The notes below the pieces were generated by a model, which ran no database searches, was not told the DNA's origin, and saw only the letters and a list, made by a program, of their open reading frames with translations. Both the position numbers and the translations under genes were made by a program. A stretch of 64,000 bases of DNA from positions 1,121,001 to 1,185,000 of the forward strand of contig NZ_CP032548.1 in the NCBI RefSeq assembly GCF_003867015.1. Reading direction: 5' to 3'. This stretch comes from Tenacibaculum singaporense (lineage in GTDB: Bacteria; Bacteroidota; Bacteroidia; Flavobacteriales; Flavobacteriaceae). Each line of letters opens with the position of its first letter. The first letter of the stretch is position 1. Positions 25,245-33,785 of the stretch are shown here, one piece after another.

Positions 25245-26162
25245 TTAATCTAAAACCTCAACTACTTTATCTACAATTAAAGATTTATCGATAAATAACA
25301 AGCTAAAAACACCTATTAATAATAAGACCTTTAAAATGTTATGAGCTAATCTATATTGATTGTTTTTTGTTGATTTCCAAGTGTAAAAACCAACAAAAAT
25401 TAAGGTAATGGCAGCTAAATAAAAATAGTATTTCATGTACTCAATAGCAGGGTAGTTAAATAAAACTCCAATAGGTACTAAGGTTAGTACCATTAATAAA
25501 ATAATTAGCTTTTTAGTATTTCGTTCTCCGTATTTAACAGGGAAAGTGTTGTAGTTATTAGCTATAGCTCCTTTAATATTTTCTAAATCCTTCATAAGTT
25601 CTCGAATCATGATGACTAGAAAAAGAAAGATTGCGTGTATAAAAATTACTTTTGAAAAGTTTTTATAGTGTACAAAAATTACAAAAAAAGGAAGTATGGT
25701 TAATACTGTGGCTGTTATTAATCCTATTAATGGATATCTTTTTAGTTTATGAGAGTAGAACCAAATACCAAATATGTATACAGAGAAAAACAATGCTGCT
25801 CGCCATGAAACTAACCATCCGAAGAAAAAACCAATAAAATTTAGTGTAAAATATAAAGTTAGTTTTGTTTCCTGTTTTACATAAGAATCCAAGCCTGTTT
25901 TTATAGGTCTGTTAATAATATCAGCTTTTTTATCGTAAAAATTATTGATGATATATCCAGAAGCAACTACACAAACGGTAGCAATAACTAAATAGAGTAA
26001 ATGCCAATCAAAAACTACAGGTTTAACTGATTTTGCATCAGAGAAAATAAAAATAGCAGCCAAATATTGGGCTGCTATTAATACTAGAATGTTATAACCT
26101 CTTATGACAGATAAAAGGCTAAATATTTTTAAGAAAAATGTATTGTTTTTAAATGTACTCAT
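25245..26162 (-). CDS. UbiA-family prenyltransferase
   Basis: A 305-residue inner-membrane protein with about eight helices. The first Asp-rich motif is NNFYDKKADIINRP (variant NDxxDxxxD, about residues 67-80) and the second is MKDLENIKGA (about 193-202). Homologues in flavobacteria are labelled geranylgeranylglycerol-phosphate geranylgeranyltransferase-like, but the prenyl acceptor has not, to my knowledge, been proved in this group; MenA-type activity is an alternative. It lies 9 bases after the mevalonate kinase gene, so it is transcribed with isoprenoid genes. Confidence 0.82.
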   Translation of the reverse strand: MSTFKNNTFFLKIFSLLSVIRGYNILVLIAAQYLAAIFIFSDAKSVKPVVFDWHLLYLVIATVCVVASGYIINNFYDKKADIINRPIKTGLDSYVKQETKLTLYFTLNFIGFFFGWLVSWRAALFFSVYIFGIWFYSHKLKRYPLIGLITATVLTILPFFVIFVHYKNFSKVIFIHAIFLFLVIMIRELMKDLENIKGAIANNYNTFPVKYGERNTKKLIILLMVLTLVPIGVLFNYPAIEYMKYYFYLAAITLIFVGFYTWKSTKNNQYRLAHNILKVLLLIGVFSLLFIDKSLIVDKVVEVLD

Positions 26163-26171
26163 AGTAGCATT

Positions 26172-27098
26172 TTAAAAGCGATACACTAATTCTAATTTAT
26201 AATCTTTTAAACTGTTTTTTGCTTTTTCGTAATCTTCAGTAAATCCTAAGATGTAACCTCCACCACCAGAACCACAAAGCTTTAAATAGTAATCGTTGGT
26301 TTGTATACCTTTTTCCCATACTTTATGAAAAGCAGTAGGAATCATAGGTTTAAAGTTAGCTAAAACTACCTTTGATAGTTTTTTCACGTTACCAAACAAC
26401 GATTTTACGTTTCCTTGTAAAAAGTCTTCAATACAAGCATCTGTATGTGTTGCGAACTCTTCGCTAATCATTTTTCTGAAACCTTCGTTTTTCATCTTGT
26501 TCATAAAGATGTTTACCATTGGTTCAGTCTCCCCAATTTGCTCAGAATCTAATAAGAAAACAGCTCCTTTTCCTTCTTTTTGAGAAGGGATTCCTGCTGG
26601 TTCAATATGTTCTTTTGAATTGATTAAGATAGGTAAACTTAAATAAGAGTTTAAAGGATCTAACCCAGAGCTTTTTCCATGGAAAAAAGACTCCATCAAT
26701 GAAAAAATTTGTTTTAAAGTTAAAAGCTTGTCTCTTGTTAGGTTTTCTAAAATTGTAATTTTATCATTAGCGTACTTATCGTAAATAGAAGCTACTAAAG
26801 CACCAGAACTTCCAACTCCGTACCCTTGAGGTATTGAAGAATCGAAATACATTCCGTTATTTATATCACTTTTCAAAGAATCTAAATCAAAAGATACTAA
26901 CTCAGAATTTAAGTTAGCCAAATAACTATAAAACTTAGCTAAACTTTGATTTGACTTCTCAGCTTCTCCAGTTAAGTTTTTTGCAGATTTTAACGCTCCT
27001 TTATAAGAGCTAAAGGGTATTGCTAATCCTTTAGAGTCTTTAATAATTCCATACTCTCCAAAGAGTAATATTTTTGCGTAAAATAAGGGTCCTTTCAT
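26172..27098 (-). CDS. mvk: mevalonate kinase (GHMP family)
   Basis: A 308-residue GHMP kinase: N-terminal KILLFGEYGIIKD, ATP-binding PQGYGVGSSGALVASIYDKY (about residues 94-113), the SFFHGKSSGLDPLNSYLS block with the catalytic Asp, and C-terminal LCGSGGGGYILGF. These are the features of mevalonate kinase, which makes mevalonate 5-phosphate. Gene context (decarboxylase upstream, HMG-CoA reductase and GYDIA kinase nearby) supports the call over other GHMP kinases. Confidence 0.85.
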   Translation of the reverse strand: MKGPLFYAKILLFGEYGIIKDSKGLAIPFSSYKGALKSAKNLTGEAEKSNQSLAKFYSYLANLNSELVSFDLDSLKSDINNGMYFDSSIPQGYGVGSSGALVASIYDKYANDKITILENLTRDKLLTLKQIFSLMESFFHGKSSGLDPLNSYLSLPILINSKEHIEPAGIPSQKEGKGAVFLLDSEQIGETEPMVNIFMNKMKNEGFRKMISEEFATHTDACIEDFLQGNVKSLFGNVKKLSKVVLANFKPMIPTAFHKVWEKGIQTNDYYLKLCGSGGGGYILGFTEDYEKAKNSLKDYKLELVYRF

Positions 27099-27148
27099 AG
27101 ATGTTTAATTACAATGCAAACATACAAGTAAAACTACTAGTTTACAAA

Positions 27149-27643
27149 CTAGTACACGTTTTTGTAAAAAGTTTTCCAAACGCCCACTTTTTCGTTATCG
27201 CGGTATTTACCTTTTGTTTCTATTTTACCATTCTTATAAAAAGTTTTCCATATACCTTCTCTTTCACCTTCTTCATACTTTCCTTCCTCTTTTAACTCAC
27301 CAGATTCATAATATACCTTTCGAATTCCGTGAAGTTTTCCATTCTTGTAATTAGCTCTGTGAAAAGGTTTTCCGTTTGCATGATAATACATTACTAAGCC
27401 ATCGAATACTTCTTCGTTAGGAATGTTTACAGTGCTAAAACCTTCCATTTGAATTTGTCCGTTTTTGTAGTAATCAACAATCCAAAAACCGTTATTCATT
27501 CTTTTGGGAGCCGGTCTATAAAACACATGCTCATCTTTTGTTGTTTCTTGCCAATTTTTATCGAACCAAATTGTGTCTTGTGCAGTAACAGAATTGGTTA
27601 TGAAACCAATAAAAAGGGCAATTATTAATGTTGAAGTTCTCAT
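27149..27643 (-). CDS. YwqK/MORN-repeat exported protein
   Basis: A 164-residue protein with a signal peptide (MRTSTLIIALFIGFITNSVTAQ) and at least four MORN-type repeats (YYKNGQIQMEGF, YHANGKPFHRANYKNGKLHG, YYESGELKEEGKYEEGEREG, FYKNGKIETKGKYRDNEKVG) ending WKTFYKNVY. The database name 'toxin-antitoxin YwqK' is not supported by its context. It lies between mvaD (13 bases) and mvk, a position without obvious metabolic reason. Confidence 0.85.
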   Translation of the reverse strand: MRTSTLIIALFIGFITNSVTAQDTIWFDKNWQETTKDEHVFYRPAPKRMNNGFWIVDYYKNGQIQMEGFSTVNIPNEEVFDGLVMYYHANGKPFHRANYKNGKLHGIRKVYYESGELKEEGKYEEGEREGIWKTFYKNGKIETKGKYRDNEKVGVWKTFYKNVY

Positions 27644-27656
27644 AATAGTTGGGAAT

Positions 27657-28742
27657 TTAGGTTAAAATAGGTCTCGCGCCAAAACCCACACTATCACAAA
27701 TATAATGATTTTTTTGGCAGTATGTAGCCAAAACATTCTTAATAAATAGTTCAATTTCAGACTTTTCTGAGTAAGGGTATAATACGTGTACATTTGCCCC
27801 TGCATCTAGTGTAAAACAAACATTACTATCGTTCTCTTGTCTGTATTCCCATATTTTATTAATAATTTCTAAGGTGTTAGGTTTCATTAAAATAAAATAC
27901 GGATTACTAGTTAACATCATTGCGTGAAGTGTTAAAGCTTCACTTTCAACGAGGTTAACAAATTCCTTAATGTTTCCGTTTTGAAGAATTTTTGAAAGTT
28001 TTTCTAAGTTTTCATTAGCCTGCGTAAAACGATTTTCTGCATACGGATGATTGTGCATTAAATTATGTCCAACTGTACTTGAAACTTGTTTTTCACCTTT
28101 ATCAACTAATAAAATAGTATCTTGATAGTCTTCAAAAATAGGATGAACTTTATGAGGGAACTTTACACCGAATAAATCTGAACTTCCATTAATTTCAGGA
28201 TGATTTCCCCAAACCACCAACGGGCCTTCTATACTTCTACTAGCACTTCCTGACCCTAAACGAGCTAAGAAAGAAGCTTTTTTGTTAATATATTCATCAG
28301 TTAAACTTGGGTTTAATTTTTTTTCCAAATTCATTAAACACATAGCAATAGCACTCATACCACTTGCAGAAGAGGCAATACCGCTACTATGAGGAAATGA
28401 GTTTTCTGAAGAAATTACCATATTGTACTCTAAAATATAGGTACAATATTTTTGAATTCTTTCAAAGAACTTAGCTATTTTAGGTTTAAAATCATCTTTC
28501 TTTTTCCCTTCAAAGTACAATTCAAATTCTGCTTGTTTTTTTGGTAATGTCTTTGTGAATTCAATTTTTGTAGTGGTATGGCAATTGTTTAATGTAAAAC
28601 TTATGGATGCATTTTTAGGAATTTGTGGTTCACTTTTCCCCCAGTATTTTACTAAAGCTATATTACTAGGTGTTTGCCATGTAACTGTTAAGTTATCTAC
28701 TTTTTTATCTTGAGATTGAAATATAAAATCTGATGTATTCAA
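27657..28742 (-). CDS. mvaD: diphosphomevalonate decarboxylase
   Basis: A 361-residue GHMP-fold enzyme that converts mevalonate 5-diphosphate to isopentenyl diphosphate. Diagnostic motifs: NIALVKYWGKS at the N terminus, the PHSSGIASSASGMSAIAMCL nucleotide loop, GSGSASRSI with the substrate-binding Ser/Arg, and CFTLDAGANVHVLYP with the catalytic Asp. First gene of the mvaD-MORN-mvk-ubiA unit. Confidence 0.95.
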   Translation of the reverse strand: MNTSDFIFQSQDKKVDNLTVTWQTPSNIALVKYWGKSEPQIPKNASISFTLNNCHTTTKIEFTKTLPKKQAEFELYFEGKKKDDFKPKIAKFFERIQKYCTYILEYNMVISSENSFPHSSGIASSASGMSAIAMCLMNLEKKLNPSLTDEYINKKASFLARLGSGSASRSIEGPLVVWGNHPEINGSSDLFGVKFPHKVHPIFEDYQDTILLVDKGEKQVSSTVGHNLMHNHPYAENRFTQANENLEKLSKILQNGNIKEFVNLVESEALTLHAMMLTSNPYFILMKPNTLEIINKIWEYRQENDSNVCFTLDAGANVHVLYPYSEKSEIELFIKNVLATYCQKNHYICDSVGFGARPILT

Positions 28743-28776
28743 CGTGTAAAATTTTGCTGTAAAGATAGAATTTCGC

Positions 28777-29487
28777 TTACACTTGTGCTAATTTTTGTAA
28801 AACAGCTTCTTTATAGCTTCTGCTTATTGAAACAGCCTTTTTACCAATTTCAATATATTCGTTGGTGTATGAAGAAATTTTAGATATTGAAACGATGCAT
28901 GAACGATGAATTCTTATAAAATAATCACTTGGTAATGTTGCTTCAAAATTACTAATGGTTTCCCTAGTTATTACAGTGTTGTTATTGGTGAAAACTTTAA
29001 CATAATCTCCTAAACTCTCGATATATAAAATGTCGTTAAAGTTGATTTTAACCATTTTTCTATCAGCTCTCACAAACATAAAATCCTTATTGTTTTCTTC
29101 TTTCTGAGAAATTTTTATACTAGCGTTAGTAGGATTCAAAACTTTTTGAATTGCTTGTAAAAATCGATTAAAAGCAATAGGTTTTAATAAATAGTCTATT
29201 ACGTTTAGATTGAAACCTTCAACAGCGTAATCTCTGTATGCAGTAGTGAAAATTATCTGCGATTTGTTATTGATAATTTTAGCTAAGCTCAATCCGTTAA
29301 TTTCAGGCATATTAATATCTAAAAAAAATAAATCAATATGTTCTGTTTGTGCAATTTGTAATGCCTCTACTGCATTTTTACAACTTGAAATTAGCTCTAG
29401 GTTAGGGTTTTTCTTTATAAATGACTCGAGAATTTCTCTAGCAATCGGTTCATCATCAACAATGACACAAGTTATTTTAACAGCCAT
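28777..29487 (-). CDS. LytTR-type response regulator
   Basis: A 236-residue regulator: receiver domain (about residues 5-120) with acidic VDDEP, phospho-acceptor in LFFLDINMPEING and conserved Lys in DYLLKPI; LytTR DNA-binding domain (about 140-234) with FMFVRADRKMVKI, ILYIESLGDYVKVFT and RIHRSCIVSISKIS. It overlaps its kinase gene by 11 bases. Target genes may include the divergent ExbB-like gene at 30751, but no direct-repeat site was identified. Confidence 0.93.
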   Translation of the reverse strand: MAVKITCVIVDDEPIAREILESFIKKNPNLELISSCKNAVEALQIAQTEHIDLFFLDINMPEINGLSLAKIINNKSQIIFTTAYRDYAVEGFNLNVIDYLLKPIAFNRFLQAIQKVLNPTNASIKISQKEENNKDFMFVRADRKMVKINFNDILYIESLGDYVKVFTNNNTVITRETISNFEATLPSDYFIRIHRSCIVSISKISSYTNEYIEIGKKAVSISRSYKEAVLQKLAQV

Positions 29488-30538
29488 TTTTTAGCGGGAT
29501 TTTTAATTCGACAATAAATTGATTTTCTATAGAAGAAATAGAAAGTTTTGATAGGTGACCGTAAAGCATTTTCAATCTCTTTTGAATGTTTTCTAAGCCA
29601 ATTCCATTTTTATTTACCTTGTTGTCTATGGAGGTATTTTTAATATGAAAAAACAAAGAGTCTTCAGTTGTTTTTAAATTAATATCAACACTTAGTATTC
29701 CATCAATTTGTACTCCATGTTTAAAAGCATTTTCAACAAAAGGTAATAGTAACATAGGAGGAATTTGAGTAGTTTCATTGTGCTGGCTTTTGGTAAAGTT
29801 AACGTGCAAACTTTCTTGAAAACGTGTTTTTTCTAATGAAATATAATCATCTATATGCTGTATTTCATTCTTTAAAAGCACAGAGGGTTTGTCCACTTGA
29901 TATAAAATATAGTCTAACAAATTAGAGAGCTTTAAAATCATATCAGGAGCTTCTTCCGATTTTTTTAAAGCAAATCCGTATAAGGTATTTAATGTGTTGA
30001 ACAAAAAATGTGGGTGGATTTGCATTTTTAAAAACTTTAGTTTTTGTTCTTTTAGTTGTAGTTGGGTTTGTAAGAACTTATTTTTTAAGTTTTCGTTTTT
30101 TATATTAGATAGATAATTGTAAATAATTAAGCTTAAAGAGGTGGCTACTATAACAATAAAGTAAACCCCAATTATAACTAATGGTAAAGACTTCGTTAAA
30201 GTCTTTGTGTTGGTTCCTTCTAAAAAAGAAGAAAATACTAAACCAAAGAAAATAGAAAGTAAAATTGCTGTGAATGATATGATAAAAGTATAGGAACTAT
30301 ATAAAATAAAAAGAAAATACTTTTTCTTAAGTAGGTAGTTAGGAATTAAATATAAAATAATGAAATAACTTAAGAATATAGTTATAGGCATTAAGTATGC
30401 AGAAAAAGTATCTACATAAGCAGTGTTAGAGCTTCCATAGCCTAAGAAGTATGTGTAAAAGAAATAAACACCTATCCAAAATATAATATTGAATAAGAGG
30501 AATATAAAGCGCTTAGCTATTGATGTAAATCTTTTCAT
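29477..30538 (-). CDS. LytS/YehU-type sensor histidine kinase
   Basis: A 353-residue membrane kinase: four transmembrane helices in the first 140 residues with no sizeable extracytoplasmic sensor, a coiled-coil linker, the His_kinase block MQIHPHFLFNTLNTLYGFA with the phosphorylated His (about residue 182), and an HATPase domain with LPFVENAFKHGV and NGIGLENIQKRL. Partner of the LytTR regulator it overlaps. The stimulus is probably sensed within the membrane. Confidence 0.92.
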   Translation of the reverse strand: MKRFTSIAKRFIFLLFNIIFWIGVYFFYTYFLGYGSSNTAYVDTFSAYLMPITIFLSYFIILYLIPNYLLKKKYFLFILYSSYTFIISFTAILLSIFFGLVFSSFLEGTNTKTLTKSLPLVIIGVYFIVIVATSLSLIIYNYLSNIKNENLKNKFLQTQLQLKEQKLKFLKMQIHPHFLFNTLNTLYGFALKKSEEAPDMILKLSNLLDYILYQVDKPSVLLKNEIQHIDDYISLEKTRFQESLHVNFTKSQHNETTQIPPMLLLPFVENAFKHGVQIDGILSVDINLKTTEDSLFFHIKNTSIDNKVNKNGIGLENIQKRLKMLYGHLSKLSISSIENQFIVELKIPLKNGC

Positions 30539-30713
30539 TAAGTTGCAATATCATATTTTTTGAAGAAAGAGATAGGTTTTTGCGGTAAAAACCCTGAAAT
30601 TGTAGACGAATAACGGTTTTCTGTTATTTGGTTGAAAAAGGACGATAATTTGTAGTTTAAGGGATGAAAAAGGAATGCTATCGATATTGTAAAATTCAAA
30701 AGAACTATAAGCA

Positions 30714-30721
30714 TAGGTTTG
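30714..30721 (+). promoter_or_regulatory. -7 box ahead of the ExbB-like gene
   Basis: TAGGTTTG fits TAnnTTTG, 30 bases before the ATG; no good -33 partner, consistent with activator dependence. Confidence 0.4.
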
Positions 30722-30750
30722 TGTTGTAAATAACTTAAAAAATTAAAATT

Positions 30751-31116
30751 ATGAAATTCTTATTCTCAAACCTTTTGAATGAAGGTGGATCAATGTTTAT
30801 GTATCCAATATTATTAATACTATTAGTTTGTGTTGCATTACTATTAAAGTTATTCCTAAAGGATGATAGTACTGGAAAAACAATGAGCTTGCTTAAACAT
30901 ATAAGTTTGTTTGCTTTAGTTTATGGGTTTTTAGGACTGTTTTTTGGGTTAATTAGTGCTTTTGATAATATTAGTTCAATGCAAGGAGATATAGCAACTC
31001 CTGTTTTAGCTGCAGGATTAAAAATAGGTTTGTTAGCCCCATCTTTTGGAATGTTAGTTTTTTTAATCGCTAGATTAGGTATAATTGGGTTAACTCTCAA
31101 GAACAAAGAAGCTTAA
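30751..31116 (+). CDS. small MotA/TolQ/ExbB-like membrane protein
   Basis: A 121-residue protein with three transmembrane segments (about residues 14-36, 49-70, 90-113). The spacing, the N-terminal FSNLLNEGGSMFMYPILLILL and the GLFFGLISAFDNISSMQGDIATPVLAAGLKIGLLAPSFGM block resemble the core of MotA/TolQ/ExbB channel proteins, but it is about half their usual size and no ExbD or TonB gene follows. It is divergent from the LytS/LytTR pair and precedes a serine hydrolase gene by 32 bases. Function uncertain. Confidence 0.75.
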   Translation: MKFLFSNLLNEGGSMFMYPILLILLVCVALLLKLFLKDDSTGKTMSLLKHISLFALVYGFLGLFFGLISAFDNISSMQGDIATPVLAAGLKIGLLAPSFGMLVFLIARLGIIGLTLKNKEA

Positions 31117-31148
31117 AAAAAATCAAATAACTTATTAAATTAAAAAAA

Positions 31149-32192
31149 ATGAAGAAACAACTAATTGTTTTTATAGGATTGGTATGCTCAGTTATTACCT
31201 ATGGACAACAAGTAAATTTAGATCAACTTTTACATTCTTTTGAAGCAGAGCATAAGGCAATGGGTACGGTTTCTGTTTTTAAAAACGGAGCTGAGGTATA
31301 TAATAAGTCATTTGGTAAAGCAAACTTAGCTTTAAATAAAATGGCAGATGAAAATACTATATATAGAATAGGATCTATATCAAAAGTTTTTACTGCTAGT
31401 GTGGTGCTAAAACTTATTGAAGAAAAGAAGTTGCAATTAAGTACACAGTTAAGTACATATTTTTCTGAAATTCCTAATTCAAATAAGATAACGATAAAAC
31501 ATTTGTTAAGTCATCAAAGTGGACTATTTAACATTACCGATGAAGAAGGTTTTGATACTTGGATTCGCAAACGAAGAAATAGAAAAGAGATGATAGGTAA
31601 AATTGTAAAAGGAGGATTGATGTTTGAAGTAGGAACACAAACAGCGTATTCAAACTCTAACTTTATATTACTGTCTTATATCGTAGAGGATATAGAAAAG
31701 AAACCGTTTGCAAGAGTATTAAAGGAAAGAATTTTTGAGCCTCTTAATTTAGAAAGAACCTCTTTCGGCACCGAATTGAATCCGAATAAAAACGAAGCTT
31801 TTTCTTATTATTCAAATAAAAATGTTTGGACTCCTATTTATCAGGAGACAAACTTAAAGTCAACTATGGGAGCTGGAGGGATAGCTTCTACCGCTCAAGA
31901 AGTAAATGAATTCTTTAATGCTTTGTTTACGGGACAAATTATTTCAAATGAGATGATAAAAAAAATGACAACACCAGAGAATGAATGGGGGTTAGGAATA
32001 TCTGTAGTAAACTTTCAAGGTATGATTATTTATGGACATGATGGGGGAATTGATGGATTCCAATCTTTAGCACTGTATCTACCTGCGCAAAAAATATCAA
32101 TAGCTTTTACATTCAATGCAACTAATGTACCTACAACCCCAACAGCTATTCAAATATTACAAACCTATCTTTCATCAGAAGCAAAGAAATAA
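31149..32192 (+). CDS. serine hydrolase, class C beta-lactamase/DD-peptidase family
   Basis: A 347-residue exported enzyme (signal peptide MKKQLIVFIGLVCSVITYGQ). Active-site motifs: SxxK as SISKVF (about residue 76), Tyr motif YSNSN (about 172-176) and a C-terminal HDGGIDGF in place of KTG. HxG in the third position is typical of class C-like esterases and D-aminopeptidases, so hydrolysis of peptidoglycan-derived or ester substrates is more likely than beta-lactam resistance. Translationally coupled (TAATG) to the TPR gene. Confidence 0.9.
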   Translation: MKKQLIVFIGLVCSVITYGQQVNLDQLLHSFEAEHKAMGTVSVFKNGAEVYNKSFGKANLALNKMADENTIYRIGSISKVFTASVVLKLIEEKKLQLSTQLSTYFSEIPNSNKITIKHLLSHQSGLFNITDEEGFDTWIRKRRNRKEMIGKIVKGGLMFEVGTQTAYSNSNFILLSYIVEDIEKKPFARVLKERIFEPLNLERTSFGTELNPNKNEAFSYYSNKNVWTPIYQETNLKSTMGAGGIASTAQEVNEFFNALFTGQIISNEMIKKMTTPENEWGLGISVVNFQGMIIYGHDGGIDGFQSLALYLPAQKISIAFTFNATNVPTTPTAIQILQTYLSSEAKK

Positions 32193-33106
32193 TGATTATG
32201 AAAAAAATTGTAGTATTTTTTATAATGCTTTCATATAGCTTGTTTGGTCAACAAGAAAACAAAGGAGATAGGTTAAGGAGCGAAGGAAGGTTAGATGAGG
32301 CAATTAAAGCTTATAAAGAGATATATCAAAAGAATCCAAATAATCAGGATAATACATATAATCTAGCTTGTGCATATGCTATTCAGTATAAAAAAGATAG
32401 TGCTTTCCATTATTTGAATGTAGCGTTAAATAAAGACAATTCTTTATGGGCTTTAGCAGATAATGATTTATATGCTCTTACCTCAGATAAAAGGTGGAAG
32501 ATGATTGAAAGACAACAATTAGAAAAATACCAAAAACAGAATGGAAATGTGCAAAAACCAAAGTATGTGCTGAAATTATTAAGATTGATAATGAAAGACC
32601 AGGCTTTAGATTATCAGTTGGATATGGCTAAGCAGTACTTTATGAGAAATGGTAAAGCACCTCATTGGTATTATCCTATAGCTCAAATGAAAAAAGAGAT
32701 TGGGAATGGAAATTTTAATATAATGGAAAAACTAATTTTAGAAAATGGTTGGCCAACATATAGCTCTGTAGGGAAGTTAGCTGCTGATAGCCCGCTTCTA
32801 ATCATAAACCATCATCAAGATGAAGCTGTGAGAATTAAGTATCTTCCTCAAATAAAAAAAGCTTGTATAAATAAAGAAGGAAGTTGTTTGGAGTATGCAA
32901 AAATTCAAGATAGAATTTTGGTGAATACAGGGAAAAAGCAGTTGTTTGGAATGCAGTTTCGTTATAATGATAAAAGGAAATTAGAGCCGTTTCCTATAGA
33001 AAAACCTGAATATGTAGATAAAAGGAGAAAAGAAATAGGGTTGGAACCTTTAAAAGAATATTTAAAAAGAAAGATTAATTATACTTGGAGTGTAGAGCAA
33101 AAGTAA
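32192..33106 (+). CDS. exported TPR-containing protein
   Basis: A 304-residue protein with a signal peptide and an N-terminal pair of TPR units (GDRLRSEGRLDEAIKAYKEIYQKNP; NTYNLACAYAIQYKKDSAFHYLNVAL). The remainder (about 120-304) is helical, without a recognised fold. Start ATG at 32192 overlaps the previous stop; the ATG at 32198 would remove only two residues. Likely co-expressed with the serine hydrolase. Confidence 0.82.
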   Translation: MIMKKIVVFFIMLSYSLFGQQENKGDRLRSEGRLDEAIKAYKEIYQKNPNNQDNTYNLACAYAIQYKKDSAFHYLNVALNKDNSLWALADNDLYALTSDKRWKMIERQQLEKYQKQNGNVQKPKYVLKLLRLIMKDQALDYQLDMAKQYFMRNGKAPHWYYPIAQMKKEIGNGNFNIMEKLILENGWPTYSSVGKLAADSPLLIINHHQDEAVRIKYLPQIKKACINKEGSCLEYAKIQDRILVNTGKKQLFGMQFRYNDKRKLEPFPIEKPEYVDKRRKEIGLEPLKEYLKRKINYTWSVEQK

Positions 33107-33125
33107 AACAGTCAATCTAGCTATA

Positions 33126-33160
33126 AAATACCCGTTTCTATTTTAGAAATGGGTATTTTT
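33126..33160 (+). terminator. terminator after the TPR gene
   Basis: AAATACCCGTTTCTA / TAGAAATGGGTATTT stem (one G-T pair) with five T. Confidence 0.85.
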
Positions 33161-33165
33161 GTTGT

Positions 33166-33396
33166 ATGAGAAAAATTAAACTGATTTGGGATTTTAAAGG
33201 ACCAGATGGTCTTGAAACCGCAAAGCATCACTGTATCCATCTAAAAGAATTTGCTCAGATTGATAGTTTGCCTTATCATGAAGTAAATTTTGTATCTTTA
33301 AACGAAATGCACACCATTGCTTTTATGGTGGTTGATGAGGAATATATGAAAACCTTTAGAGATGCATTAAAACCTCATAGAGGAGAATTAGCATAA
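33166..33396 (+). CDS. 76-residue conserved-looking cytoplasmic protein
   Basis: A small protein rich in His (HHCIHLKEF, LPYHEVNFVSLNEMHTIAFMVV). Strand-helix-strand character suggests a ferredoxin-like fold. No family recognised. It begins right after a terminator, so it has its own promoter in that region, and precedes the next small gene by 22 bases. Confidence 0.72.
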   Translation: MRKIKLIWDFKGPDGLETAKHHCIHLKEFAQIDSLPYHEVNFVSLNEMHTIAFMVVDEEYMKTFRDALKPHRGELA

Positions 33397-33418
33397 TATA
33401 ACACAAAAAAATAGATCT

Positions 33419-33721
33419 ATGTTTTTAATTAATGCCTTAGCAAAACCAAAAAAATCTTCTGAACATTACGATGAAGTTATAGGAGCATACGTAAGTCTGT
33501 ATATCGACTATAAAGATATTGAAGGAGCTATGCGATTAGCAAAGTTTTATATCAAGAATGAAGATTGGAAAGTAGTAGAAATAGAAGACGAATATTTTAC
33601 GTTAGATTCTGTAGATGATGTAGAAGATAATGAGCAAAAAGAATTATATGAAGAAGCTGTAGAGTATGGATACTCTATTATTTTTAACTGCTACGAAGAA
33701 GAAGGAGAGGACGAAGACTAA
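33419..33721 (+). CDS. 100-residue acidic protein
   Basis: Cytoplasmic, strongly acidic towards the C terminus (EEEGEDED). The middle KFYIKNEDWKVVEIEDEYFTLDSVDDV looks like a beta-rich domain seen in small flavobacterial proteins. No family recognised. Same transcript as the 76-residue gene. Confidence 0.72.
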   Translation: MFLINALAKPKKSSEHYDEVIGAYVSLYIDYKDIEGAMRLAKFYIKNEDWKVVEIEDEYFTLDSVDDVEDNEQKELYEEAVEYGYSIIFNCYEEEGEDED

Positions 33722-33732
33722 AAAAGTAATGT

Positions 33733-33785
33733 CATTTCGAACGAAGTGAGAAATCTCAATTATTTTCGTTCGAAATGATTTTTTA
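33733..33785. repeat. palindromic dispersed repeat used as terminator
   Basis: 14-bp perfect arms TCATTTCGAACGAA (33733-33746) and TTCGTTCGAAATGA (33766-33779), with GTGAGAAATCTC in the loop. T-runs lie on both outer sides, so it can terminate the acidic-protein unit and the convergent oxidoreductase gene. A related but diverged element lies at 49920-49971. Confidence 0.75.

Noticed and set aside
27149..27643. Toxin-antitoxin antitoxin (YwqK)
   Set aside because: Exported MORN-repeat protein with no toxin gene beside it; the name comes from the family label only.
31149..32192. Beta-lactam resistance gene
   Set aside because: SxxK and Tyr motifs are shared by esterases and D-peptidases; the third motif is HDG and the context gives no support for resistance.
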